The notes beneath the pieces are model-generated. The model was given only the letters and a program-made list of their open reading frames with translations. It did not search any database and was not told the DNA's origin. 7,927 nt of DNA, taken from NCBI GenBank assembly GCA_044375105.1, contig JBILNK010000189.1, positions 1 through 7,927 on the forward strand, in the 5' to 3' direction. The position numbers were made by a program, and so were the translations under genes. The DNA comes from JBIKLM01 sp044375105. Its GTDB lineage: Bacteria; Planctomycetota; UBA1135; GCA-002686595. Positions 1 to 6,433 of this stretch are shown piece after piece (position 1 is the stretch's first letter; every line of letters begins with the position of its first letter).

Positions 1-2
1 GA

Positions 3-1325
3 CGCCCGCACTCTTCTTGGTCACGCGCCGCCCGCGCCGGGCGCTTGCCCCTCGCGACCGGTCTGTGCCTGGCCGCCGTCCTGCTCGCCGCGCCACCTTC
101 AGGCCTGCTGGCCCAGGCGCCCGCCGCCCAGTCCGCTCCGCCGGCCGCGGCCTTCAATCCCGTGCGCGCCCTCGACGGCAAGGGCAAGCCTCTGCCGGGC
201 GCCGAGGTGCACTACGTCTTCGAAGCGGAGGTGCCGCGCGCCGCGCTCGGGCGCCTGGGCCTGCTCGACAGCGATTCCCTGACCCAGATGGCCTTCCTGG
301 GCCAGCGCCTCGCCGCCGATGCGGAGGGCCTGGCGCCGGTCCCCGCTTGGCCCGAGGGGGTCTGCGTGGTGCTGGTGCGCCAGGGTGTGCTGTGCGACAT
401 GCGCAACCTGAGGCAGCCCGATGCCGCTGGCACCGAGGTGCGGGTGCGCGATCGCGGCACCCTGCGCCTCTCGCTGACCGACGCCGAGGACCGCGCCCTG
501 CCGGGTTCGGCGGTCTGCGTGAGCGAGATCGTCGGCAGCGAGCGCCGCCGCGTGCGCGCCGCGCCCGTGGACGGCCCGGGCGGCAGCGGCCAGTTGGACC
601 TGCTGGACGAGCTCAATTTTAGGTTGGAGGAGGGCAGCAGCCTCGAGCTCGAACCCTTCGGCCATTTCGCGCGGCCGCAGCGGATCCCGCTCGACCTCGA
701 AAACCTGCCGACCGAGGTCGTCGCCCTCGCAAGCACGCCGTTCGGCAGCCTCGAGATCAGCTTGACCCGCGCGGACGGCCGTGTGCCCTGCGGCCGGGTG
801 GAGGTGCTGGTGCGCACGCTCGGCGAGGGAGCCAGCGCCCCGGTCGTGTACCTGACCGACGACGGGCGGCTCTCCGTGCCGCGCGTCGGCGTCGGCACGG
901 AGCTCGAGCTGGTGGCGCGCCGGCCTGGTGGCAGCGATCGGGCCCCGCTGGCCGTAAGAGGCCCTAGGGCCGCCGGCGAGAGCGTGGCCGCCGCGCTGCC
1001 CTTCGAGGAGTCCGAGCTGATCCTGCTCGGGCGCCTGGCGGATCCGAGCGGCCGGCCGCTCTATCGACGCACTTTCCATGGCGTCGCCAAGGCGCGCAGC
1101 GTCTTCTTCCGTCGCGAATTCGAGTTCTATTTCCAGACCGAGCCGGACGGCAGCTTCCAGATGCTGCTGCCGCTCGATGAGAAGGTGCCCTACGCGGAGG
1201 CCTCGATCCTGCTCGAGCAGCTCGATCCCGAAAATCGTCCGATCGCGCGCTATCAGTGGGTCGCGGCCCAGGAGCTGCGCGCCGAATGCCTGGACCTCGG
1301 CACCGTGCAGGTGACGCCGCTGTGA
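3..1325 (+). CDS. Secreted protein with carboxypeptidase-regulatory-like repeats (5' end outside window)
   Basis: The frame is open to the left edge. The only start codon inside the window is a TTG at 45 without a ribosome binding site, and the Arg-rich codons before it read as the n-region of a signal peptide, so the true start is probably just upstream of the window. Numbering from the codon at 45, residues 5-25 are a hydrophobic signal-peptide core (LCLAAVLLAA) ending near LLAQA, followed by an Ala/Pro linker. Four stretches of the type 'x-D-x-x-G-x-P-L-P-G-x-x-V' occur near residues 41-58, 140-160, 236-256 and 327-345. They resemble carboxypeptidase-regulatory-like or transthyretin-like beta-sandwiches that often decorate exported proteins. 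No catalytic motif is visible. The stop overlaps the start of the next gene, so the two are co-translated. The exported location and beta-sandwich fold are inference; the function is unknown. Confidence 0.75.
   Translation, partial: RPHSSWSRAARAGRLPLATGLCLAAVLLAAPPSGLLAQAPAAQSAPPAAAFNPVRALDGKGKPLPGAEVHYVFEAEVPRAALGRLGLLDSDSLTQMAFLGQRLAADAEGLAPVPAWPEGVCVVLVRQGVLCDMRNLRQPDAAGTEVRVRDRGTLRLSLTDAEDRALPGSAVCVSEIVGSERRRVRAAPVDGPGGSGQLDLLDELNFRLEEGSSLELEPFGHFARPQRIPLDLENLPTEVVALASTPFGSLEISLTRADGRVPCGRVEVLVRTLGEGASAPVVYLTDDGRLSVPRVGVGTELELVARRPGGSDRAPLAVRGPRAAGESVAAALPFEESELILLGRLADPSGRPLYRRTFHGVAKARSVFFRREFEFYFQTEPDGSFQMLLPLDEKVPYAEASILLEQLDPENRPIARYQWVAAQELRAECLDLGTVQVTPL
1309..1314 (+). promoter_or_regulatory. 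Ribosome binding site deciding the GTG start at 1322
   Basis: AGGTGA, complementary to the 3' end of 16S rRNA, lies 7 bases before the GTG at 1322, inside the end of the preceding gene. With the signal peptide that begins at 1322, it favours this start over the earlier in-frame GTG at 1256. Confidence 0.6.
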
Positions 1326-3142
1326 GACCCTGGCCCGCTTGGCTGCTGGCGTTCGGCCTCGGCCTGGCCTCAGCGGCCGCCGCACGGGGCCAATCGGGCG
1401 CTGGGCCCGCGGGGATGGAGCCCGCCTTCGAGGCGCTCTTTGGCGGCGATTTCCGGGATCCCTTCGGGCCCGGACGCCGGCCCGCGGGGCGCTTGCCTTG
1501 GTGGCGCGTGCGGGCCGGCGCTCCCGAGCTGGAATCCGCCGCCGGCGAGCTGCGGCTGCCGGCCGCCAGCGCCGTCGAGCAGCCCCTGGCGGCCCTGCCC
1601 GGGGCGCTGCTCGGACTGACGATCTCCGGCGAGCTGGCGGGCGGCGCACGCCTGCTGCTGCGCGACGGGCGCGGCGCGGAAGTTTTGGTCGCGCAGGGCG
1701 ACGTCGCGGGCTTCCAGGCTTTCGAGTGGCGCCTGACGGAGGTCGAGCCCGCGCTGCTGCCGCGCCTGCGCCTATGCATCGAAGCGCCCGCCGGGGACGG
1801 CGCGGCCCGGAAGCTCTCGGTGCGCGTGCCCCTGCCGCAACCGGACGAGCAGGAGCAGCGAGCGCAGGTGGCCCAGCGCCTGGTCGAGCTGTTCGAACCC
1901 TGGCTGGCCGGGGCCCTGGACCGAAGCGGCCCGCGCGCGACCGCCTTCGTGGTCGGCGCGCCGGCGGCGGACACCGGCCGCCTCGCAGGCAACCCCGGTC
2001 GGCGCGTGTCCCTGCACCCGCTGTATTCCCAGCTCCTGCGCGCCTTCAGCCTGGAGCCCCGGGCCGATTGGGAAGCGGCCCTGTTGAACTATCTGGCGGA
2101 CTATCTGGAGCTGGCCGTGCATCCCGGCACCGGCCTGCCGCGGCTCTACGATCCGGTCGAGGATGCCGCGCTCGACGAGCAGCCGGTCGAGATCGCCGCG
2201 CACCTCGAGTTCCTGCTCGATTGGAGCGAGTTCGGGCCCGAGGCGGGCCGCGATCGCGCGCGTGAAGCGGCTCGGCGCATGGCGCTGGCGGCCCTCGCAC
2301 ACGGCCGTTTGCCCGACGGCAGCGTGGCGGCCAAGTTCGTGCCCCAGAGCGGGGCCACCGACACGAGCACGGTCGAGCTGCGGCGCCTGGACGTGCCCGC
2401 GCGCTGGGTGCGCGCCTTCGGCAGCCGCGGGGTGCTGCGCGCCGGCGCGCCCTCGGAGGCCGAAGCCGCCGCCCTGGAGGCGGCCGTCGAGGCCGTGCAT
2501 CGCCTCGAGCTCTACCACCACTGGGCCGGCACCTGGGACCGCATCGACCCGGGCTTCGACGACGAATACGGGCACTACGGAGCCCGGGCGGTCGAGATGT
2601 GGACCGCCGAGCCCGAGCAGCCGGTCTTCCGCGAGCTGGCCCTCTCGGGCCTCGAGCGCTTCGGGCCCCTGTGGGACGAGGCCCTGGCCTTCGGCGGCAA
2701 CATCGCCGCCGACCAGGTGCGCTGCTGGCAGATCGCGGCCAAGATCGCACAGCTCGACCCGGCGCTGTCCGCCGAGATCGAGGCCCGGCTGGAGGCCGCG
2801 GCCCACGTGCACTTCACCGGCCAGCAGAACGCCGCGGGCGACTGGATCGACACCACGGTGGTGGGCTTCGACCCCCAGAACCTGCCCGTGGGGGACACCC
2901 TGGGGGTGCCGCAGAACCTGCTCTCCGGCCTGGCCCTGGTGGCCGAGAACCTGCGCGGGCCGGCCCGCGCCCGCGCCCTGGCGCGCTTCCAAGCGGTGCT
3001 GCTCCAGAGCGAAGCCAGCTTCCGCCGTCCGTTCGGCTTCGTGGATGGCAAGGCGGCTGCGGCGGGGGCCCCGGCCACCGGCACGCTGCGCGTCGCCCCG
3101 GGCCTGATCGGGATCCTGCGCGCGATTCCGGCCCAGGATTGA
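1322..3142 (+). CDS. Secreted protein of unknown function, N-terminal beta region plus large helical domain
   Basis: The start is GTG 1322, whose last two bases form the TGA stop of the upstream gene (GTGA overlap), with a ribosome binding site 7 bases before. This gives 606 aa opening with a clear signal peptide (MRPWPAWLLAFGLGLASAAA). Residues about 58-170 are beta-rich and could be a galactose-binding-like sandwich. Residues about 175-565 are mainly helical with repeated Trp/Tyr/His-rich turns, for example HPGTGLPRLYDP (267-278), YHHWAGTWDRIDPGFDDEYGHYG (398-420) and the GDWIDTTVVGFDP region (506-518). This pattern recalls alpha/alpha-toroid proteins such as some glycoside hydrolases and polysaccharide lyases, and the acidic DDEYGHYG could be a binding or catalytic cluster. 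I do not recognise a named family, so no enzyme activity is assigned. It probably works with the co-translated upstream secreted protein. Confidence 0.85.
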   Translation: MRPWPAWLLAFGLGLASAAAARGQSGAGPAGMEPAFEALFGGDFRDPFGPGRRPAGRLPWWRVRAGAPELESAAGELRLPAASAVEQPLAALPGALLGLTISGELAGGARLLLRDGRGAEVLVAQGDVAGFQAFEWRLTEVEPALLPRLRLCIEAPAGDGAARKLSVRVPLPQPDEQEQRAQVAQRLVELFEPWLAGALDRSGPRATAFVVGAPAADTGRLAGNPGRRVSLHPLYSQLLRAFSLEPRADWEAALLNYLADYLELAVHPGTGLPRLYDPVEDAALDEQPVEIAAHLEFLLDWSEFGPEAGRDRAREAARRMALAALAHGRLPDGSVAAKFVPQSGATDTSTVELRRLDVPARWVRAFGSRGVLRAGAPSEAEAAALEAAVEAVHRLELYHHWAGTWDRIDPGFDDEYGHYGARAVEMWTAEPEQPVFRELALSGLERFGPLWDEALAFGGNIAADQVRCWQIAAKIAQLDPALSAEIEARLEAAAHVHFTGQQNAAGDWIDTTVVGFDPQNLPVGDTLGVPQNLLSGLALVAENLRGPARARALARFQAVLLQSEASFRRPFGFVDGKAAAAGAPATGTLRVAPGLIGILRAIPAQD

Positions 3143-3173
3143 TCTCCCGACGCGACCCCAGGAGGAACGGGGC

Positions 3174-3207
3174 TGCGGGGCATCCTGTGGGCAACGGATG
3201 CCCTGCG
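3174..3207 (+). terminator. Hairpin after the secreted-protein operon, possible terminator
   Basis: GGGCATCC (3178-3185) pairs perfectly with GGATGCCC (3196-3203) around a 10-base loop. C-G, G-C and two G-U pairs extend the stem outward to 3174-3207. It begins 32 bases after the stop at 3142. Only a weak T tract follows (ACTTTCC), so it may pause or protect the 3' end rather than be a strong intrinsic terminator. Confidence 0.45.
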
Positions 3208-3237
3208 ACTTTCCGGGAAGCCCGCAGACACGAGTCG

Positions 3238-3271
3238 GGCGATCCCACCGAGCTCCTGGAGCTCAATCGCC
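3238..3271. repeat. Inverted repeat with nested palindromes
   Basis: The outer arms GGCGAT (3238-3243) and ATCGCC (3266-3271) enclose GAGCTC-CTG-GAGCTC (3250-3264), a 6-bp stem with a 3-base loop made of two copies of the same palindrome. No T tract follows on either strand, so a terminator role is doubtful. It could be an RNA structural element or chance. Confidence 0.35.
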
Positions 3272-3419
3272 GATCGCGCCGCCGCACCCGCCAGATCGAT
3301 GCAACGGGGGCGGCGCTGTCGGCGTTGGTGCGCAAGGGCTCCCGGAGGTCCAGAGCCAGGAGCAGCGCCGCGCGCTTCAGCCCCTCAGGCACCCACACCA
3401 CTTCCTGAAGAGCCGAAAA

Positions 3420-3452
3420 GAAATCGGCTCGGGGCGAGCCCGAGCCGATTTC
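3420..3452 (-). terminator. Strong intrinsic terminator of the subtilase gene
   Basis: A perfect 14-bp stem (3420-3433 with 3439-3452) encloses a 5-base loop. On the minus strand it starts 22 bases after the subtilase stop, and the stem end ATTTC is followed by TTTT, as in an intrinsic terminator. The plus-strand side also ends in a T-containing tail (ATTTCCTTCATTT), so it may stop transcription in both directions. Confidence 0.8.
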
Positions 3453-3474
3453 CTTCATTTCACCGTCTCACCGG

Positions 3475-4812
3475 TCAGAACGAGCTGGCGTTGAGGCGAC
3501 CGCCGGTGGTGCAGCGGCCGCTCAAGGAGGCGGTCGGCACCGCGCTGCCGAGGATTGCGCTGCGGATCTGGGCCGCGCTGGCGCCGGGGTGCGAGGCGGC
3601 GTAGAGCGCCGCGGCGCCGGTCACGTGGGGGGCCGCCATGGAGGTGCCGCTCATCAGACCGTACTTGCTGCCGTTGCTGCTCGGGAGGGTCGATTGGATC
3701 GAGGAGCCGGGCGCGCCGATGTCCACGCTGGTGGCGCCGAAGTTGGAGAAGCTCGAGCGCGCCCCGGTGTTCGTGATCGATGCCACCGCGATGATGTTCG
3801 CGTGGGTGTAGCTGGCGGGGTAGCTCGGGAACTGATCGTTGTTGCTGCCGTTGTTGCCGGCGGCCGCGATGAACAGGATCCCGGCCGTGTTGGCGCGTCC
3901 GATGGCGTCGGAGAGGCTCTGGGAGAAGCCCCCGCCGCCCCAGGAGTTGTTGGTCGCCACGATGTTGAGCCCGTGGCGGTTCTTGAGGTCCGTGACGTAA
4001 TCGATGGCGCGCACGGCGTTGGCCGTCGTGCCGCCCGTGTTGCCCAGGAACTTGCAGCTGATGATGCGCACGTTCCAGCACACACCCGCCACGCCCTTGG
4101 CGTTGCCGCCCACGCCGCCGATGGTGCCCGCCACGTGCGTGCCGTGATCGTCCTGGGTGCCGTCATAGGTGGTGTTGTTGTTGCCGGCGAAATCCCAGCC
4201 GAAACGATCGTCCTTGTAGCCGTTGCCGTCGTTGTCCAGGCCGTCGACCGGGTCGAAGGGGTTGTTCCAGATGTTGGCGGCCAGGTCCTGGTGGGTGTTC
4301 TGCACGCCTTCGTCGATCACGGCCACGTAGACCGAGCTCGAGCCCACGTTGCCGGCGGCCCAGGCTTCCGCGGCCTGGCTGCCGAAGGCGTTGGCGGGCG
4401 AGGACTGGTCGCCGTACATGCCCCACAGGGAGCCATTGGTGAACAGCGTGTCGTTGGAAGCGGCACCGTGGGTGTAGATCCAGTTCGGTTCGGCGAAGCG
4501 CACGCCCGGCTGGTCCGCGACGGCCGCGATGGCTTCCTCGACCGAAAGCCCGGCGGGCAAGCGCAGCAGCTCGAGCTCGCCCGCGGCCGATTGGCGCATG
4601 GCGGCGGTGGTCACGACGCTGGCCAGGTCGGCGCCCAGCTCGGCGCGCGCGGCCAGGCGCGCGTCCGGGGCGACCCCGGGCGCGAAACCGATCAGCAGCT
4701 CGCCCGGCACGTAGCTCGGTGCGGCGCGTTCGGCGATCGGCGTCTGGGCGCTGGCCAAGCCGGCGCCGAGGGAGAGGACCAGGGCCAATCGGAGGCACGG
4801 ACGGGGGCTCAT
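3475..4812 (-). CDS. Secreted subtilisin-like serine protease (peptidase family S8)
   Basis: This gene encodes a 445-aa extracellular endopeptidase precursor. The start is ATG 4812, chosen for the AAGGAG 8 bases upstream and the signal peptide beginning there (residues 1-22, ending ASA before QT); the frame stays open further upstream without a comparable start. Residues about 33-111 form the inhibitory propeptide (YVPGELLIGF, ending in FAEPNWIY). The catalytic domain runs from about 120 to 440. Asp167 lies in VAVIDEGV, His223 in DDHGTHVAGTIGG, oxyanion Asn320 in AAAGNNG and nucleophile Ser391 in SGTSMAAPHVTG, so the triad is complete. Residues 188-207 carry the acidic DGLDNDGNGYKDDRFGWDF insertion common in bacterial S8 enzymes and probably bind calcium. 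The protein ends right after the usual GGRLNA element, with no C-terminal targeting or PPC domain. The gene stands alone, divergent from the thioredoxin gene. Family assignment is very secure; the substrate is unknown. Confidence 0.97.
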   Translation of the reverse strand: MSPRPCLRLALVLSLGAGLASAQTPIAERAAPSYVPGELLIGFAPGVAPDARLAARAELGADLASVVTTAAMRQSAAGELELLRLPAGLSVEEAIAAVADQPGVRFAEPNWIYTHGAASNDTLFTNGSLWGMYGDQSSPANAFGSQAAEAWAAGNVGSSSVYVAVIDEGVQNTHQDLAANIWNNPFDPVDGLDNDGNGYKDDRFGWDFAGNNNTTYDGTQDDHGTHVAGTIGGVGGNAKGVAGVCWNVRIISCKFLGNTGGTTANAVRAIDYVTDLKNRHGLNIVATNNSWGGGGFSQSLSDAIGRANTAGILFIAAAGNNGSNNDQFPSYPASYTHANIIAVASITNTGARSSFSNFGATSVDIGAPGSSIQSTLPSSNGSKYGLMSGTSMAAPHVTGAAALYAASHPGASAAQIRSAILGSAVPTASLSGRCTTGGRLNASSF

Positions 4813-4820
4813 CAGGCGGA

Positions 4821-4826
4821 CTCCTT
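4821..4826 (-). promoter_or_regulatory. Ribosome binding site of the subtilase gene
   Basis: The minus strand reads AAGGAG 8 bases before ATG 4812. It fixes the start at the signal peptide and excludes the longer in-frame extension that runs back to 5106. Confidence 0.85.
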
Positions 4827-5115
4827 GCCACGGGGGGCGGCGTCTGGGCTCGTGGAGCCAGGGGGGCTGGAGGGGACCGGTGGGGACCGAGATCCGCGCG
4901 CGATGGCCCGCGGCAGCGGCTCCCGCCCGGACTCTAGCGAGGTTCGGCAAAGCGTGGGGGCGAGGCTTCCGCGCTGCGGTGCCGGAAGCGGCCCACGCTC
5001 TGGGTGTTCGGGAGCGGCAGGCCCGCCATCCGCATGGAGTGACCGCATAAAAACCTGGACTCGATTGGCCGTCTGCGCCCACGAGCCTGCCCGCGGGCCG
5101 TAGCATGCTGGCAAC

Positions 5116-5133
5116 GCCGCGCTCCTGCGCGGC
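5116..5133 (+). promoter_or_regulatory. Perfect hairpin just upstream of the thioredoxin start
   Basis: GCCGCGC (5116-5122) and GCGCGGC (5127-5133) form a perfect 7-bp GC stem with a TCCT loop, ending 8 bases before ATG 5142. It sits where a ribosome binding site is expected, and no Shine-Dalgarno sequence is present. It may limit translation initiation, or the transcript may start downstream of it. The function is inference. Confidence 0.4.
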
Positions 5134-5141
5134 ACCCAGCC

Positions 5142-6188
5142 ATGCACACCAACGCGATGCTCTCCGCGCTGTTCTGGATCGCCCAGCAGGACGCGCCCGC
5201 TCCCGCTCCCCAACCGGATCCGTCCGCGGCGCCGGCGACCCAGGCCGAAGCCGCTCCGCGCCTGCCCCTCGAGGCCCTCGAGGGTTTTGAGCAGACGCCC
5301 GCCGAAAGCAGCGACGACCTGTTCGGTCAGGCGCTGCTGCTCGAATTCTTCGCCCACTGGTGAGGCCCCTGCGCTTCTGCGGTGCCGCACGCCAACGAGC
5401 TGCAGGAGCAGTTCGGAGCGCGCGGCCTGCAGGTCATCGGCGTGACCGGTGAAGCCCCCGAGCCCACCCAGACCTGGATCCAGGACAAGGCCGCGCGTTA
5501 TGCCTATGCCTACGACCCCGAGCGCCGCCTGCATCGCGCCCTCTCGGTGCGCGGCATCCCCCACGCGGTGCTGCTCGACCCGGCGGGCAACCTGGTCTGG
5601 CGCGGCCATCCCGCGGCCTTGACCGATGCGATCGTGGAGAGCGCCGTCGTTGGAGCGCTGCCCGCGCCCCTGTGGGCTTGGCCCGAGAGCCTGCAGGGCA
5701 TCCGGGCGGCGCTGCGCGCCGATCGGCTGGTCGAGGCCCGCCGGCTCGCGGAGGCGCTGCCCGAGCGCGAGCTCGCCACCCGCCTGGCCCCGCTGATCGA
5801 GCTGCGCATCGAAAGGCGGCTCGCCGAGCTCGCGGCGCTCCTCGAGGACCTGGACCTGGCCCCGCTCGAGGCGCGCCTCCAAGCCCTGGAAGCGGGCCTG
5901 GCCGGGGATCCCCGGGCCGCGGGCCTGGCCGAGCTGCGCCGCAAGGTGGGCGAGGATCCCACGCTCCTGCGGGCCCGGGCGGCCTTCGAAGAATTGACCA
6001 GCGTCGAGCGCCGGCTGGCCGAGCACGACAGCGGCTCGAGCCGACTCGATCTCGAAAGCCTCCAGGCGCTGACCGAGCGCTTGGCGCCGATTTCGCGCGA
6101 ATTCGGCCAGCAGGCCCCCGGCCGGCGCGCCAAGGCGCTCGGCTCGCGGCTCAAGAAGCTGCGCAAGGAGCTCGCCGCGGGCGGTTGA
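5142..6188 (+). CDS. Selenocysteine-containing TlpA-like thioredoxin (in-frame TGA at 5361-5363)
   Basis: This is a 348-aa thiol-disulfide oxidoreductase read through one TGA. The frame from ATG 5142 is continuous with the frame after the TGA up to the stop at 6186-6188. Around the TGA the protein reads LLLEFFAHW-U-GPCASAVPHANELQEQF, which aligns with the TlpA/thioredoxin pattern F-W-A-x-W-C-G-P-C-x-x-x-x-P-x-L-x-E-L. Sec74 therefore replaces the first redox cysteine and Cys77 is the resolving one. The cis-Pro loop (RGIPHAVLLDPAGNLVW, Pro140) and the GLQVIGVTGE strand are intact. The N-terminus has a short hydrophobic stretch (MLSALFWIA) then an Ala/Pro linker, a weak signal or anchor suggesting an envelope location. 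Residues about 180-348 are a Leu/Arg/Glu-rich helical extension absent from ordinary TlpA proteins. No Shine-Dalgarno is seen; a GC hairpin precedes the start. The alternative is a TGC or TGT to TGA nonsense mutation, but the exact placement and intact downstream frame make selenocysteine much likelier. Confidence 0.85.
5361..5392 (+). promoter_or_regulatory. Selenocysteine codon and candidate bacterial SECIS hairpin
   Basis: The TGA at 5361-5363 is followed at once by GC-rich inverted repeats inside the coding sequence, where bacterial SECIS elements lie. Fold A: GGC 5364-5366 with GCC 5384-5386, CC 5368-5369 with GG 5381-5382, a bulged T5370, GC 5371-5372 with GC 5379-5380, and a loop around CTTC. 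Fold B: GCG 5371-5373 with CGC 5390-5392, a four-base bulge, TGCG 5378-5381 with CGCA 5386-5389, and a GTGC loop. Fold B puts a G-first, GU-containing loop 18 bases after the TGA, in the range usual for SelB recognition. Fold A has the bulged U but a loop nearer the TGA. The two are mutually exclusive. Confidence 0.55.
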
Positions 6189-6270
6189 AGCCGCTCGCTC
6201 CCGGCGCGCGCTGTGCGCCGCTCCGCCCCTCCGCCGCGGGTTCGAATTCGGCGCTCTAGACCGGCGTACT

Positions 6271-6316
6271 CAGAGGCTGGGAAAAAATCGGCGCGCAGCG
6301 ACGATCCCAGCCTCTG
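6271..6316. repeat. 12-bp perfect inverted repeat, part of a convergent terminator region
   Basis: CAGAGGCTGGGA (6271-6282) pairs perfectly with TCCCAGCCTCTG (6305-6316) around a 22-base loop that begins with the rest of an A tract. No T run follows the stem on the plus strand. It sits between the convergent thioredoxin and propeller genes. Confidence 0.55.
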
Positions 6317-6360
6317 CGGCCGCCGGATGGCGGCCCAAAGGCATGCGGACGGGCTGGTCT

Positions 6361-6395
6361 GACTGCTCGGGCGCAGACCGAGTCGATTTTTTTTT
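6361..6395 (+). terminator. Intrinsic terminator of the thioredoxin gene
   Basis: GACT (6361-6364) plus CGG (6368-6370) pair with CCG plus AGTC (6378-6384), with a three-base bulge and a short loop, followed after two bases by nine T (6387-6395). An alternative stem is GGTCTG (6356-6361) with CAGACC (6374-6379). The T run ends 38 bases before the stop of the convergent minus-strand gene. Confidence 0.6.
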
Positions 6396-6433
6396 CTCAG
6401 CCTGTCAGTGCGCGTTGATGCGCGCCCGGCCGT

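Larger units (their letters stand above)
3143..3474. other. Non-coding gap between the convergent 1322-3142 gene and subtilase
   Basis: These 332 bases lie between two convergent genes. Frames open here on both strands lack protein-like composition and are low-complexity Arg/Ser/Pro translations. The region holds three inverted repeats: 3174-3207, 3238-3271 and 3420-3452. No tRNA or recognised RNA family is apparent. Confidence 0.6.
4813..5141. other. Divergent intergenic region between subtilase and thioredoxin genes
   Basis: These 329 bases should contain the promoters of both divergent genes. I cannot point to a convincing -35/-10 pair on either strand. An A-rich patch at 5047-5053 (ATAAAAA) is the only AT-rich spot and could belong to a plus-strand promoter. 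A short hairpin GGCTC-GTG-GAGCC lies at 4847-4859 in the probable subtilase leader. Open frames across the region have no protein-like features. Confidence 0.5.

Noticed and set aside
99..1649. 516-codon minus-strand frame opposite the first two genes
   Set aside because: It crosses the coupled gene junction, is Arg/Ala-rich and has no domain; the plus strand has signal peptides and a coupling overlap.
2814..3458. 214-codon minus-strand frame starting at the terminator
   Set aside because: Its first residues are translated from the terminator stem, and most of it is antisense to the 606-aa gene.
3198..3494. 98-codon plus-strand frame in the intergenic gap
   Set aside because: It runs through the terminator hairpin into the subtilase end, has no ribosome binding site and no protein-like composition.
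3589..5103. 504-codon plus-strand frame opposite the subtilase
   Set aside because: It is antisense to a gene with a complete catalytic triad; the translation is Gly/Val/Arg/Ala-rich low complexity typical of a high-GC shadow.
5361..5363. In-frame TGA read as a pseudogene-making nonsense mutation or a true stop
   Set aside because: It lies exactly at the redox Cys position, the frame continues for 275 codons with normal third-position GC bias and an intact cis-Pro loop, and no other disruption is present. It remains the main alternative until sel genes are found.
4812..6026. 404-codon minus-strand frame opposite the thioredoxin
   Set aside because: It is antisense to the selenoprotein coding region and spans the divergent intergenic region; no motif or signal peptide.
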